Below are positions 32,281-41,347 of a DNA stretch of 64,000 nt, piece after piece. The position numbers were made by a program, and so were the translations under genes. Within the stretch, counting starts at the first letter, position 1. Each line of letters opens with the position of its first letter. The notes under the pieces are model-generated. The model was not told the origin of the DNA and ran no database searches. It saw only the letters and a program-made list of their open reading frames with translations. Origin of the DNA: Acidimicrobiales bacterium (GTDB lineage: Bacteria > Actinomycetota > Acidimicrobiia > Acidimicrobiales > DATDAH01); assembly GCA_016794585.1 (NCBI GenBank), contig JAEUJM010000019.1, positions 1 to 64,000 of the forward strand, read 5' to 3'.

Positions 32281-33627
32281 TCAGCGGCTGGTGGCCCGCA
32301 CCCAGGTGCCCTTGCCATCTCCCTTGGCCGAGCGCAAGGCCTCGTCGGCGGCCACCACGAGGTCGTTGGCGTTCGCCGGCGCCTGCCCGTCGGTGACCGA
32401 ACAGCCGACGCTGACGCTGACCGCGATCTCGCCGTAGGGCTCGAGCGCGAAGGGCCGGCCCACCGAGTCGACCACCCGTACCGCGAGCGCCTCCGCCACG
32501 GTCCCGTCGTCGCCGGGCACCACGATGGCGAACTCGTCGCCGCCGAGACGGGCCACGAGCGCGTCCCCGGGCACGCACGCCTCCAGGCGCTCGGCGACGG
32601 CGACGAGGACCTGGTCGCCGGCGTCGTGACCAAAGTGGTCGTTGACGAGTTTGAAACCGTCGAGGTCCAGGTACAGCACGCTCGCGGGACCCTGACCGAT
32701 GGCTGCGGTGAGGGCGTCGAAGAAGGCGCCGCGGTTGGCCAGGCCGGTCAGGTGGTCATGGCGGGCGGCGAAGTACAGGCGGCGGGCGTCCTCGGCGCGC
32801 ACGAGGGCCACCTGCAGGACATCGGCCAGCACGTCGGCGAAGGTCTGCCGGACGTAGGCGAGCATCGAGGCGTCGCGCACCCAGTTGACGTAGAGGAGAG
32901 ACTCGCCGGTCGCCGGGTCGGGCACGGGCGACACGCAGCAGGCCACGAAGCCGGCTGCGGTCGCGGCGTCGCCGACCTCGGCCGGCAGGCCGTCGAGGCC
33001 TACCTGCTCGGCCGGCTCGCCGTACTCGGTCGCCCGCCACCAGGGCGTCTCGGGGTCGGCGTCCCGCCGACCGTCCCTCCCGACCCCGGCGAGCACCGGC
33101 GGGAGGTTGCCGAACACGTGCAGTTGGCCTTCCGGGTCCATCCAGTTGATGGCCATGCCGGCGACATCGCTGACGATGCCCTCCATGAGCCGGGCGAAGG
33201 TGTGCGACAGGGGCCGGCCGGCGGCCACGTCGTGGAGGGTGTCGAGCACCGTGAGCCGCGGTGGTGCCGGAAGGAACCCGATCTGGAGGTAGGACTCGCC
33301 GTCGACCGGAAGCATCCGGGCCTGGGTGAGCACCTCGACGCTGCCACCGTCGGCCAGGAGCATCCGCCACACCGATCCGGGGTTGCGGGAGGGGTCGGCC
33401 CAGCTCCGCTGGATCTTGGTTGCGGCGAGGATCCGGGTGAGGTCGTCCGCGTGCAGGAGGTCGGTGACGGACATTCCCGTGGGGTCGCGTCCGATGATCT
33501 CCAGCGCCGCCTCGTTGGCGTACACCACGACGGCTCGGGCGTCGAAGGTCATCAGCCCGATGGGGCCGTTCGCCACGAACCGCTGGGCCGCCCGCTCCCA
33601 CCCGTCCACCGAGCCGCTCTCCCCCAT
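32281..33627 (-). CDS. PAS-GAF-like-GGDEF diguanylate cyclase
   Basis: A 448-residue soluble protein. Residues about 12-125 are a PAS domain (GLMTFDARAVVVYANEAALE, GRDPTGMSVTDLLHADD). A GAF-like middle region (about 130-275) has no obvious cofactor motif. The GGDEF domain (about 285-448) starts ARHDHLTGLANRGAF and has an intact GGDEF at 362-366. The RxxD inhibitory site is absent, so product inhibition should be weak. It makes the second messenger c-di-GMP; what the PAS/GAF part senses is unknown. No EAL partner lies nearby. Confidence 0.92.
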   Translation of the reverse strand: MGESGSVDGWERAAQRFVANGPIGLMTFDARAVVVYANEAALEIIGRDPTGMSVTDLLHADDLTRILAATKIQRSWADPSRNPGSVWRMLLADGGSVEVLTQARMLPVDGESYLQIGFLPAPPRLTVLDTLHDVAAGRPLSHTFARLMEGIVSDVAGMAINWMDPEGQLHVFGNLPPVLAGVGRDGRRDADPETPWWRATEYGEPAEQVGLDGLPAEVGDAATAAGFVACCVSPVPDPATGESLLYVNWVRDASMLAYVRQTFADVLADVLQVALVRAEDARRLYFAARHDHLTGLANRGAFFDALTAAIGQGPASVLYLDLDGFKLVNDHFGHDAGDQVLVAVAERLEACVPGDALVARLGGDEFAIVVPGDDGTVAEALAVRVVDSVGRPFALEPYGEIAVSVSVGCSVTDGQAPANANDLVVAADEALRSAKGDGKGTWVRATSR

Positions 33628-33661
33628 CTGGGCTCCCGTCCCCGCTCCCGGACCGCTCGGC

Positions 33662-35065
33662 TCAGCCGCGGCCTCGGTAGGTGGCGCGGGCGCCGACTGC
33701 GTCCTTGTTGAGGCGTTTCGACAGGTGGAGGCCCTCGAGGACGAGCTCGACGGCGCCGGCCACCGCCGCGGGCGACTCGTCGTCGGTCAGCTGCCGCACG
33801 GCGTCGCGCAGCGCCGGCACCGAGGTGACGAGCTGGGCGTAGTCGTCGGCGCCGACGTCCTCGCCGGCGTTGACCACCGCGCCCTCGTCGAAGGCGTCGA
33901 GCACACCACGCAGGTCCTCGACCGCGAAGTGCTCCTTGAACACCGTCAGCACCGCGCCCTTCATGATCTGCTCGACGATCTGCGCGTCGCGGCCCTCCTC
34001 GATGGCCTCGATCTCGACCTTGCCGGCGGTGGAGGAGACGAGCGCCTCGAGGTCGCTCACCCGCGGCACGACCTCGGTCTCGCCCATGCGCAGCGACCGC
34101 CGGAGGGCGTTGGCGATCAGGGTCTCCTCGTTCGACACGGTGAGGCGCACCGACACGCCGGAGGCCTGGTTGATGTGCGGGCTCTGACGGGCCAGGTGGC
34201 TGATGGTGGCCACGATCTCGGACATGTACTCGGGCACGGAGACCCGCACGCCCTCGAGGTCGAACGGACGGGCCTCCTGGGCGGCGATGGCCACCTCGGT
34301 CTCGACGTCGAGGGGGTAGTGGGTGCGGATCTGGGCGCCGAAGCGGTCCTTCAGCGGGGTGATGATCCGCCCGCGGTTCGTGTAGTCCTCGGGGTTGGCC
34401 GAGGCGAAGAGCAACACGTCGAGGGGGAGGCGGATCTTGTAGCCGCGCACCTGGACGTCTCGCTCCTCGAGCACGTTCAGCAGTCCGACCTGGATGCGCT
34501 CGGAGAGGTCGGGCAGCTCGTTGATGGCGAAGATGCCACGGTTGGTACGGGGGACGAGGCCGTAGTGGAGGGTGAGCTCGTCGGAGAGGTAACGGCCCTC
34601 GGCGACCTTGATGGGATCGACCTCGCCGATGAGGTCGGCGATGGACGTGTCGGGGGTGGCCAGCTTCTCGCCGTAGCGCAGGTCGCGGTGGACCCACTCG
34701 ATGTTGGTGTCGTCGCCGTGCTCGGCCACGAGGTCCCGGGCGTGCTTCGACACCGGGTGGTAGGGGTCGTCGTTGATCTCGGAACCGACGATGATCGGCA
34801 TCCACTCGTCGAGCAGCCCGGTGAGCGAGCGGATCATGCGGGTCTTCGCCTGACCCCGCTCGCCCAGGAAGATCACGTCGTGCCCCGCGAGCAGCGCGTT
34901 CTCGAGCTGGGGCATGACGGTGTCCTCGTAGCCGAGCACCTCGGCGAAGAGGGGCTCGCCGGAGGCGATCTTGGCGACCGCGTTGCGGCGCACCTCCTCC
35001 TTGATGGGAACCGACTCCCAGCCGGACTCGCGGAGCTGGCCGATGGTGGCGGGTCGCGACGACAT
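33662..35065 (-). CDS. MoxR/ChlI-type AAA+ ATPase
   Basis: A 467-residue AAA+ protein of the magnesium-chelatase/MoxR class. The P-loop is the variant GERGQAKTR, and IFAINELPDLSERIQVGLLNVLEERD and LLFASANPEDYTNRGRIITP are the Walker B and sensor regions typical of ChlI-like proteins. These ATPases work with vWA partners, and the best candidate is the CoxE/ChlD-like protein at 25908-27950. ATG 35065 matches where the homology begins. A GTG at 35086 overlaps the antiporter stop by 4 bp (GTGA), so coupling with a 7-residue extension is an equal possibility. Confidence 0.9.
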   Translation of the reverse strand: MSSRPATIGQLRESGWESVPIKEEVRRNAVAKIASGEPLFAEVLGYEDTVMPQLENALLAGHDVIFLGERGQAKTRMIRSLTGLLDEWMPIIVGSEINDDPYHPVSKHARDLVAEHGDDTNIEWVHRDLRYGEKLATPDTSIADLIGEVDPIKVAEGRYLSDELTLHYGLVPRTNRGIFAINELPDLSERIQVGLLNVLEERDVQVRGYKIRLPLDVLLFASANPEDYTNRGRIITPLKDRFGAQIRTHYPLDVETEVAIAAQEARPFDLEGVRVSVPEYMSEIVATISHLARQSPHINQASGVSVRLTVSNEETLIANALRRSLRMGETEVVPRVSDLEALVSSTAGKVEIEAIEEGRDAQIVEQIMKGAVLTVFKEHFAVEDLRGVLDAFDEGAVVNAGEDVGADDYAQLVTSVPALRDAVRQLTDDESPAAVAGAVELVLEGLHLSKRLNKDAVGARATYRGRG

Positions 35066-35082
35066 GCGCGCCAACCTACCGG

Positions 35083-36372
35083 TCACGCGGAGGGGGGCGA
35101 CGGTCGAGCTCGGCGGTCTGTGCCCGCCCCGTCACGGTCGACCTTCCGCTCGATCCCGGACAGGGCGATGCTGGCGGTGGTCCCATGGACGACGATCGAC
35201 AAGACGATGGTGAGGATGGCGATCGACCACACCTCGCGGGCTTCCGGAAAGGCCTCCTCGGTCACCGCGTGCGCCAGGTAGTAGATCGTGCCCATCCCGC
35301 GGACCCCGAAGAAGGCCAGCGCCGCCCGTGTGGGCGCGTCGGTGGGCGACCCGAGCAGGCCGACCCAGCCAGCCAGCGGCCGCACCACCACGATCGCGGC
35401 CACGGCCACGGCGATGCCTGCGGGCGTGAGTGCCCCGAGGGCACCGTCGACCACCGACCCGCCCAGCAGCAACAGGAACACGATGCTCGCGAGGCGTTCG
35501 AGGGTCTCGGCGAAGTCGTGCAGCACCTCGTGGTACTCGTGGTCGAGCTCGTACCTGCGGATGGTGACCGCGGCCACGAACACCGCGAGGAAGCCGTAGC
35601 CATGGGCGAGCTCCGCCACGCCGTAGACCAGCAGGGTCGCTCCCACGGAGACGAAGCCCTGGCCGGTGCGGGCGAGGGCCAGCGGTGACCCGACGCTGAA
35701 GGCCAGGTAGGCGATGACCCGACCGAGCAGCACGCCCACCACGAGACCGACGGAGAGGTGCACGACCACGTCGTCCACGACCCAACCGGCCAGCCAGCTT
35801 CCACCGGCCGCGATCGCGATGGCGAGGTTCGTGAACGGGAAGGCGAGGGCGTCGTTGAGGCCGGCCTCCGAGGTCAGGCCGAAGCGGACCTCGTCGTCGG
35901 CGTCCTCCTCCTCGGGACCCTGCACGCCCTCCACCTGCACGTCGGACGCGAGCACCGGGTCGGTGGGTGCGAGCACGGCGCCGAGGAGGACGGCCGCCGC
36001 CAGCGGCAGCCCCGCCGCCAGTCCCCCCAACAGCGCGATGCCGGCGATCGTGAGCGGCATGGTGATGCCGAGCAATCGCCAGGTGGTGCCCCAAGACCGC
36101 CAGCCGATGGGTCGGCGCAGCTTCAGTCCGGCGCCCATGAGGGAGACGATCACCACGAACTCCGTGAGCCGCTCGGCCCAGTTGGTGTCCGTGTCCGCCC
36201 CCGTGCCGGGCAGCGGCGCCTCCAGGCCCAGCGGCAGCGCGAACAGGACCATGCCGGCCGCCACGTACACGATCGGCACCGAGATCGGCCGGCGGTGCAC
36301 CAGCCGGGGGAGCACCGCCGACCCCAGCACCGCCACCCCGAGGATGGCCAGGAGCAGTTGGTAGGTGTCCAC
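35083..36372 (-). CDS. Monovalent cation/proton antiporter, CPA1 type
   Basis: A 429-residue membrane protein with about 12 helices. LLGAVLAPTDPVLASDVQV and SEAGLNDALAFPF are the ion-binding signatures of the NhaP/CPA1 family (acidic D in ND). FFGVRGMGTIYYLAHA is the late arginine helix. A short acidic insert (PEEEDADDE, about 152-160) separates the two signatures. It exchanges Na+ or K+ for H+; which ion cannot be decided. The start is a GTG at 36372, 6 nt after TAGGGG. Its stop overlaps a possible start of the AAA+ gene, so the two are co-transcribed. Confidence 0.9.
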   Translation of the reverse strand: MDTYQLLLAILGVAVLGSAVLPRLVHRRPISVPIVYVAAGMVLFALPLGLEAPLPGTGADTDTNWAERLTEFVVIVSLMGAGLKLRRPIGWRSWGTTWRLLGITMPLTIAGIALLGGLAAGLPLAAAVLLGAVLAPTDPVLASDVQVEGVQGPEEEDADDEVRFGLTSEAGLNDALAFPFTNLAIAIAAGGSWLAGWVVDDVVVHLSVGLVVGVLLGRVIAYLAFSVGSPLALARTGQGFVSVGATLLVYGVAELAHGYGFLAVFVAAVTIRRYELDHEYHEVLHDFAETLERLASIVFLLLLGGSVVDGALGALTPAGIAVAVAAIVVVRPLAGWVGLLGSPTDAPTRAALAFFGVRGMGTIYYLAHAVTEEAFPEAREVWSIAILTIVLSIVVHGTTASIALSGIERKVDRDGAGTDRRARPSPPSA

Positions 36373-36448
36373 GACCGTCCCCTACCCCGGCGGCCCCGTC
36401 CGGGTCGGATTCCGCGGCCCCGAGGGCCGGGGGCCCGGCCGCGACCAT

Positions 36449-36454
36449 TACCCT
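36449..36454 (+). promoter_or_regulatory. -10 element TACCCT, leaderless TTG start
   Basis: TACCCT lies 8 nt before the TTG at 36463; no ribosome site is visible. Confidence 0.5.
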
Positions 36455-36462
36455 CGGACCCC

Positions 36463-38625
36463 TTGGCTCTCGATCTCTCGGGCACGTGGCGAGCGGCGAT
36501 CGCCGACGAGGACCTGCGTCGCACCTACACCCTCGATGGGTTCGACGACTCCGGCTGGGAGCCGATCGAGGTGCCGGGCCACTGGCAGTCGACACCGGCC
36601 TTCGCGGGCACCGAGGGACCGCTGCTCTTCCGCCACGGCTTCGGTGCGCCCGCGCCCGCCGAGGGGCGACGATCCTGGCTGGTCCTCGACGGCGTCTTCT
36701 ACCAGGGCGACGTGTGGCTCGACGAGGGCTACGTCGGTGCGACCGAGGGCTACTTCTTCCACCACACCTTCGAGGTCACCGAGGCCCTCACCGCGCGGGC
36801 CGAGCACGCGCTCGCCATCGAGGTGATCTGCGCGCCGCAGCTCGACCGGGCGGCCAAGCGCAACCTGACCGGCGTGTTCCAGCACTGGGACTGCCACGAC
36901 CGCGACCGCAACCCCGGCGGCATCTGGCGGCCGGTGCGCCTCGAGGAGACGGGCCCCGTGCGCTTCCGGCGCCCGTCGATGATCTGCACCGACGCCAGCG
37001 AGACGAACGCCACCGTCGCCATCGGGGCGGTGGTCGACACGCTCGACGCAGGGACGGTCGAGATCCGCACCACCGTCGCGCCCGCCGGCGACGACCGCCC
37101 GATCGTCGAGCAGGTGGCCGAACATCCGCTCGCAGCGGGCGAGAACCGGGTCGAGTGGTCGGTCTCGGTGGCCGACCCCGAGCGCTGGTGGCCGTGGTCG
37201 CTCGGCGACCAGCCGCTGCACGACGTCACCATCGAGGTGCGCACCGACGGCGGCGAGGTCAGCCACCGGGTCACCCGCCGACTGGGCTTCCGCACGGTCG
37301 AGCTGCGCAACTGGATCGCCCACGTCAACGGCGAGCGCCTCTTCCTGAAGGGCTCGAACCAGGGGCCGACCCGCCAGGCCCTCGCCGAGGCCACCGTCGA
37401 GGATCTCCGAGGTGACGTCGCCCTCGCCCGTGACGCCGGGCTCGACTTCCTCCGCCTGCACGCCCACATCACCCGGCCCGAGGTGTACGACGCCGCCGAC
37501 GAGGCCGGACTCCTGCTCTGGCAGGACCTCCCCCTCCAGTGGGGCTACGCCCGTGGGGTGCGCAAGCAGGCGGTCCGCCAGGCCCGCAAGGCCGTCGAGC
37601 TGCTCGGCCACCATCCCTCGGTGGCCATCTGGTGCGGGCACAACGAGCCCATGGCCATCGACATCGACGCCGAAGCGCTCGGCGACCCCGCCGAGGTGCG
37701 CAAGCTGGCGCTACGGGCGCTCGCCGCCCAGGAGCTGCCCACCTGGAACCGCACGATCCTCGACCGCTCCATCAAGCGCTCGCTCCGCAAGGCCGACTCG
37801 TCCCGACCGGTCATCGCGAGCTCGGGGATGTTCCCCCACCTGCCCCAGCTCGACGGCACCGACACCCACACCTACTTCGGTTGGTACTTCGGCGACGAGC
37901 GCGACTTCCCGACCTTCCTGCGCCGCCTCCCCCGCCTCGCCCGCTTCGTCACCGAGTTCGGCGCGCAGGCCGTGCCGGAGGACGCCGCCTTCTGCGAGCC
38001 CGAGCGCTGGCCAGATCTCGACTGGCCCCGCCTCGCCCGCACCCACAACCTCCAGAAGCACGCCTTCGACCGTTACGTGCCGCCGGCGGACTCCACCACC
38101 TTCGACGAGTGGCGTGACGCCACCCAGCGCTACCAGGCCGAGGTCGTGAAGCACCACATCGAGGCGCTCCGCAAGCTGAAGTACCGCCCGACCGGTGGGT
38201 TCGCCCAGTTCTGCTTCGCCGACGGCCACCCGGCGGTGACCTGGAGCGTGCTCGGGCACGACCGCGCACCCAAGGCGGCCCACGCCGCGCTGGTCGAGGC
38301 GTGCCGGCCGGTGATCGTGACCTGCCAACGCCCGCCTGAGACCGTGCGCGCCGGCGAGCGCCTCACGCTCGACGTGCACGCCGTGTCCGACCTGCACCGG
38401 CTGGTGGCCGGCGCCCGGGTCGGCGCCACGGTCCGGTGGGCCGGCGGTGAGGAGACGTGGGGGTGGCAGGGAGACCTGCCCGCGGACGAGTGCACCCGCA
38501 TCGGCGGCATCGAGTTCGAGGTGCCCGACGCGCCGGGGCCGCTCACCATCGATCTCGAGCTCCTCGGCGGCGACCTCGACCGCGTGGCCAACCACTACGC
38601 CACCGTCATCGTCGGGTCCGCCTGA
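36463..38625 (+). CDS. Glycoside hydrolase family 2 (beta-mannosidase/beta-galactosidase type)
   Basis: A 720-residue protein without a signal. The N-terminal sugar-binding domain starts LDLSGTWRAAI and includes EVPGHWQS and VFYQGDVWLDEGYVG. The catalytic TIM barrel has WCGHNEP, where NE supplies the acid/base, and FVTEFGAQ with the nucleophile glutamate. GIWRPVRLEE and a C-terminal beta domain complete the GH2 plan. The fit is closer to beta-mannosidases (FLKGSNQGPTRQ), but the substrate is not certain. TTG 36463 is chosen because the conserved LDLSGTW follows at once and no other start precedes it closely. Confidence 0.87.
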   Translation: MALDLSGTWRAAIADEDLRRTYTLDGFDDSGWEPIEVPGHWQSTPAFAGTEGPLLFRHGFGAPAPAEGRRSWLVLDGVFYQGDVWLDEGYVGATEGYFFHHTFEVTEALTARAEHALAIEVICAPQLDRAAKRNLTGVFQHWDCHDRDRNPGGIWRPVRLEETGPVRFRRPSMICTDASETNATVAIGAVVDTLDAGTVEIRTTVAPAGDDRPIVEQVAEHPLAAGENRVEWSVSVADPERWWPWSLGDQPLHDVTIEVRTDGGEVSHRVTRRLGFRTVELRNWIAHVNGERLFLKGSNQGPTRQALAEATVEDLRGDVALARDAGLDFLRLHAHITRPEVYDAADEAGLLLWQDLPLQWGYARGVRKQAVRQARKAVELLGHHPSVAIWCGHNEPMAIDIDAEALGDPAEVRKLALRALAAQELPTWNRTILDRSIKRSLRKADSSRPVIASSGMFPHLPQLDGTDTHTYFGWYFGDERDFPTFLRRLPRLARFVTEFGAQAVPEDAAFCEPERWPDLDWPRLARTHNLQKHAFDRYVPPADSTTFDEWRDATQRYQAEVVKHHIEALRKLKYRPTGGFAQFCFADGHPAVTWSVLGHDRAPKAAHAALVEACRPVIVTCQRPPETVRAGERLTLDVHAVSDLHRLVAGARVGATVRWAGGEETWGWQGDLPADECTRIGGIEFEVPDAPGPLTIDLELLGGDLDRVANHYATVIVGSA

Positions 38626-38652
38626 GCACGTTCACCCGACCCGCCCTCGCCG

Positions 38653-38695
38653 CCGGGAGGAGGTGGTGGGAACCGGCCCCCGCACCTCCTCCCGG
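38653..38695. terminator. 13-bp stem hairpin, bidirectional terminator
   Basis: CCGGGAGGAGGTG pairs exactly with CACCTCCTCCCGG across a 17-nt loop, 27 bp after the GH2 stop. Confidence 0.65.
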
Positions 38696-38717
38696 GTACG
38701 CCCGTGGCGTGGGAGGG

Positions 38718-38753
38718 CCGCCGTCACGGCGGTGAAGGGGACCGTGACGGCGG
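38718..38753. terminator. 12-bp stem hairpin, second terminator
   Basis: CCGCCGTCACGG pairs exactly with CCGTGACGGCGG across 12 nt. It backs up the first hairpin between the convergent GH2 and TetR genes. Confidence 0.6.
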
Positions 38754-38854
38754 AGTGCCGACGGTCGAAGGGCGCCGACCGGCACTCGAATACCCTCAGT
38801 TTCCGAGTGTCCCAGCGTGTCACCGCCGGGTCAAGTCGGCCCGCAGCGGCGGGA

Positions 38855-39475
38855 TCAACCCGTCGGCGGCTCCGCGGCGACCTCCATGGTGCCGAGGATC
38901 AGGTTGCGCACGGCCACCCGGTAGGCCTCGCTCGGGATGGTGGCGTCGAGGGTGCGGATGAACGCCAGACCGGCGACGGCGGCGAAGAAGATGTCGACCT
39001 GCACCTCGAGGTGCAGGGGCTCGACGGCGAGATCGAGCAGGCGGCTGAGCTCGGCGGCCAGCATGGTCGACACCATCGTGCGGGCCGAGCGGTAGGGCTC
39101 GACGAAGGCGCGTGCCGCCTCGGGGGTCGCGGCCGCCTCGACCAGGAACTCGGAGTAGGCCCGCTGGCGCTGCTCGCCCTCGCCACCGAGGGCGGCCACC
39201 CAGTCGGCGATGAGGGCGATCCACTCGTCGAGGTCGTCGAGGGCGGCAGCCTGCTCGGCGAGGAGCGGGATCCCGCCCAGGGACCACTCCTGGCGGACCG
39301 CCAGGAACAGGTCGGCCTTCGATCGGAAGTTGGCGTACACCGCACCCTTGGTGAGCCCGGCGTCGGCCGCGATCTCGGACAGCGTGGTGCCCAGGTACCC
39401 CTGGGCCTCGAATCGCCGGTCGGCCGCGGCGAGCAACGCCGCCCTCGTCCGCTCCTGTGATTCGGCCCGACTCAT
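38855..39475 (-). CDS. TetR-family transcriptional regulator
   Basis: A 206-residue regulator. The N-terminal helix-turn-helix reads RTRAALLAAADRRFEAQGY, then TTLSEIAADAGLTKGAVYANF and RSKADLFLAV, a standard TetR domain. The C-terminal ligand domain is Ala/Leu-rich and gives no hint of the effector. ATG 39475 has GGGGGAG 9 nt upstream. A TAGAAT box would instead give a leaderless TTG start at 39496, adding MVGETKP. It is divergent from sdhA across ~110 bp and could regulate it. Confidence 0.9.
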   Translation of the reverse strand: MSRAESQERTRAALLAAADRRFEAQGYLGTTLSEIAADAGLTKGAVYANFRSKADLFLAVRQEWSLGGIPLLAEQAAALDDLDEWIALIADWVAALGGEGEQRQRAYSEFLVEAAATPEAARAFVEPYRSARTMVSTMLAAELSRLLDLAVEPLHLEVQVDIFFAAVAGLAFIRTLDATIPSEAYRVAVRNLILGTMEVAAEPPTG

Positions 39476-39586
39476 CGGCTTCGTCTCCCCCACCAAGGGG
39501 TGATTCTAGGAAGTCGCGCGACCCCGAGGGGGCGTCCGGGCGCGGTCGATGCGGTGCCGATGCCCAGCGCGTGGAAAAGTGAGGTC

Positions 39587-41347
39587 GTGAAAGTCCATCA
39601 CCACAGCTACGACGCGGTGATCGTCGGCGCCGGTGGCGCCGGCCTGCGTGCCGCCATCGAGGTCGCGGGGCAGTGCCACGTGGCGGTCCTCACCAAGCTC
39701 TACCCGACCCGCTCGCACACCGGCGCCGCCCAGGGCGGCATGTGTGCGGCGCTCGCCAACGTGGAGGACGACTCCTGGGAGTGGCACGCGTTCGACACGG
39801 TGAAGGGCGCCGACTACCTCGGCGACCAGCCCGCCATCGACGTGATGTGCCGCGAGGCCATCGACGCGGTGATCGAGCTCGAGCACTTCGGCCTGCCGTT
39901 CAACCGGACCCCCGAGGGCAAGATCGACCAGCGGCGCTTCGGCGGCCACACCCGCAACCACGGCGAGGCCCCGGTGCGCCGGGCGTGCTACTCGGCCGAC
40001 CGCACGGGCCACATGATCCTCCAGACCCTGTTCCAGCAGTGCGTGAAGCGGGGCGTGAACTTCTTCAACGAATTCCAGGTCCTCGACATCGCGTTCGTGG
40101 ACGACCCCGACAGCGACGCCGGCAAGCGGGTGTCGTCAGTGGTGGCCTACGAGATGGCCACGGGCGACCTGCACGTGTTCCGCACCAAGGGCGTGCTCTT
40201 CGCCTCCGGCGGCTTCGGCCGCATGTTCAAGGTGTCGTCCAACGCCGTGAGCCTCACCGGTGACGGCCCGGGCCTCCTCCTGCGTCGGGGCATCCCCATG
40301 CAGGACATGGAGTTCTTCCAGTTCCACCCGACCGGTATCTACAAGCTGGGCATCCTGCTCTCCGAGGCCGCCCGCGGCGAGGGCGGCATCCTGCGCAACA
40401 AGGACGGCGAGCGCTTCATGGAGCGCTACGCCCCCACCGTGAAGGACCTCGCCCCCCGCGACATGGTCTCGCGGTCGATCATGACCGAGATCCTCGAGGG
40501 TCGGGGCTGCGGCATCAACGGGGACTACGTCCACCTGGACCTCACCCACCTGCCGCCCGAGCAGATCGACGCCAAGCTGCCCGACATCTCGGACTTCGTG
40601 CGCACCTACCAGGGCATCGAGCCGAAGACCGACCCCATCCCGATCCAGCCCACCGCCCACTACGCCATGGGCGGCATCCCCACCAACGTCGACGGCCAGG
40701 TCGTCATCGACACCGACAACACCGTGCTCCCCGGCCTCTACGCCGCCGGCGAGTGCGCCTGCGTGTCGGTCCACGGCGCCAACCGCCTCGGCACCAACTC
40801 GCTGCTCGACATCGTCGTGTTCGGCCGCCGCGGCGGCAAGGACATGGCCCGCTACGTCAACAGCGTCGGCCACCCCGAGGCGGTGCCGGGTGCCGAACAG
40901 GACGTCGCCGCCCGCATCGAGAAGCTCAAGGCGGGCAAGGGCTCGGAGAACTACGCCGACCTGCGCACCCGCCTCCAGGACGACATGACCAAGTACGCCA
41001 CGGTGTTCCGCACCGAGGAATCCCTGGCCACGGCCGAGGCCACCGTCGCCGAGCTGAAGGAGGCCTACGAGGACGTCGCCATCACCGACAAGGGCGACAC
41101 CTTCAACTACGACCTCACCGAGGCGCTCGAGGTGAGCTACCTGCTCGACCTCGCCGACGTCACCGTCAAGAGCGCCCGGGCCCGCACCGAGAGCCGCGGC
41201 GCCCACGCCCGTGACGACTACCCGAACCGCGACGACGGCGAGTGGATGAAGCACACGCTCGCCACCCTGAACGACGACGGCACCATCACCTTGGACTACA
41301 AGCCCGTGATCGGTGGCCGCTACGAGCCCATGGAGCGCAAGTACTGA
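39587..41347 (+). CDS. sdhA: Succinate dehydrogenase flavoprotein subunit
   Basis: A 586-residue flavoprotein that oxidises succinate to fumarate (complex II). The FAD site is DAVIVGAGGAGLRAA, the covalent-FAD histidine is in SHTGAAQGG, and the active site includes HPTGIY and a late HGANRLGTNSLLD. Length is usual for SdhA. GTG 39587 is chosen because homologues begin near HHHSYDAVIVG; ATG 39560 would add 9 residues. The stop and the sdhB start share one base (TGATG). No sdhC or sdhD lies upstream or downstream. Confidence 0.96.
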   Translation: MKVHHHSYDAVIVGAGGAGLRAAIEVAGQCHVAVLTKLYPTRSHTGAAQGGMCAALANVEDDSWEWHAFDTVKGADYLGDQPAIDVMCREAIDAVIELEHFGLPFNRTPEGKIDQRRFGGHTRNHGEAPVRRACYSADRTGHMILQTLFQQCVKRGVNFFNEFQVLDIAFVDDPDSDAGKRVSSVVAYEMATGDLHVFRTKGVLFASGGFGRMFKVSSNAVSLTGDGPGLLLRRGIPMQDMEFFQFHPTGIYKLGILLSEAARGEGGILRNKDGERFMERYAPTVKDLAPRDMVSRSIMTEILEGRGCGINGDYVHLDLTHLPPEQIDAKLPDISDFVRTYQGIEPKTDPIPIQPTAHYAMGGIPTNVDGQVVIDTDNTVLPGLYAAGECACVSVHGANRLGTNSLLDIVVFGRRGGKDMARYVNSVGHPEAVPGAEQDVAARIEKLKAGKGSENYADLRTRLQDDMTKYATVFRTEESLATAEATVAELKEAYEDVAITDKGDTFNYDLTEALEVSYLLDLADVTVKSARARTESRGAHARDDYPNRDDGEWMKHTLATLNDDGTITLDYKPVIGGRYEPMERKY

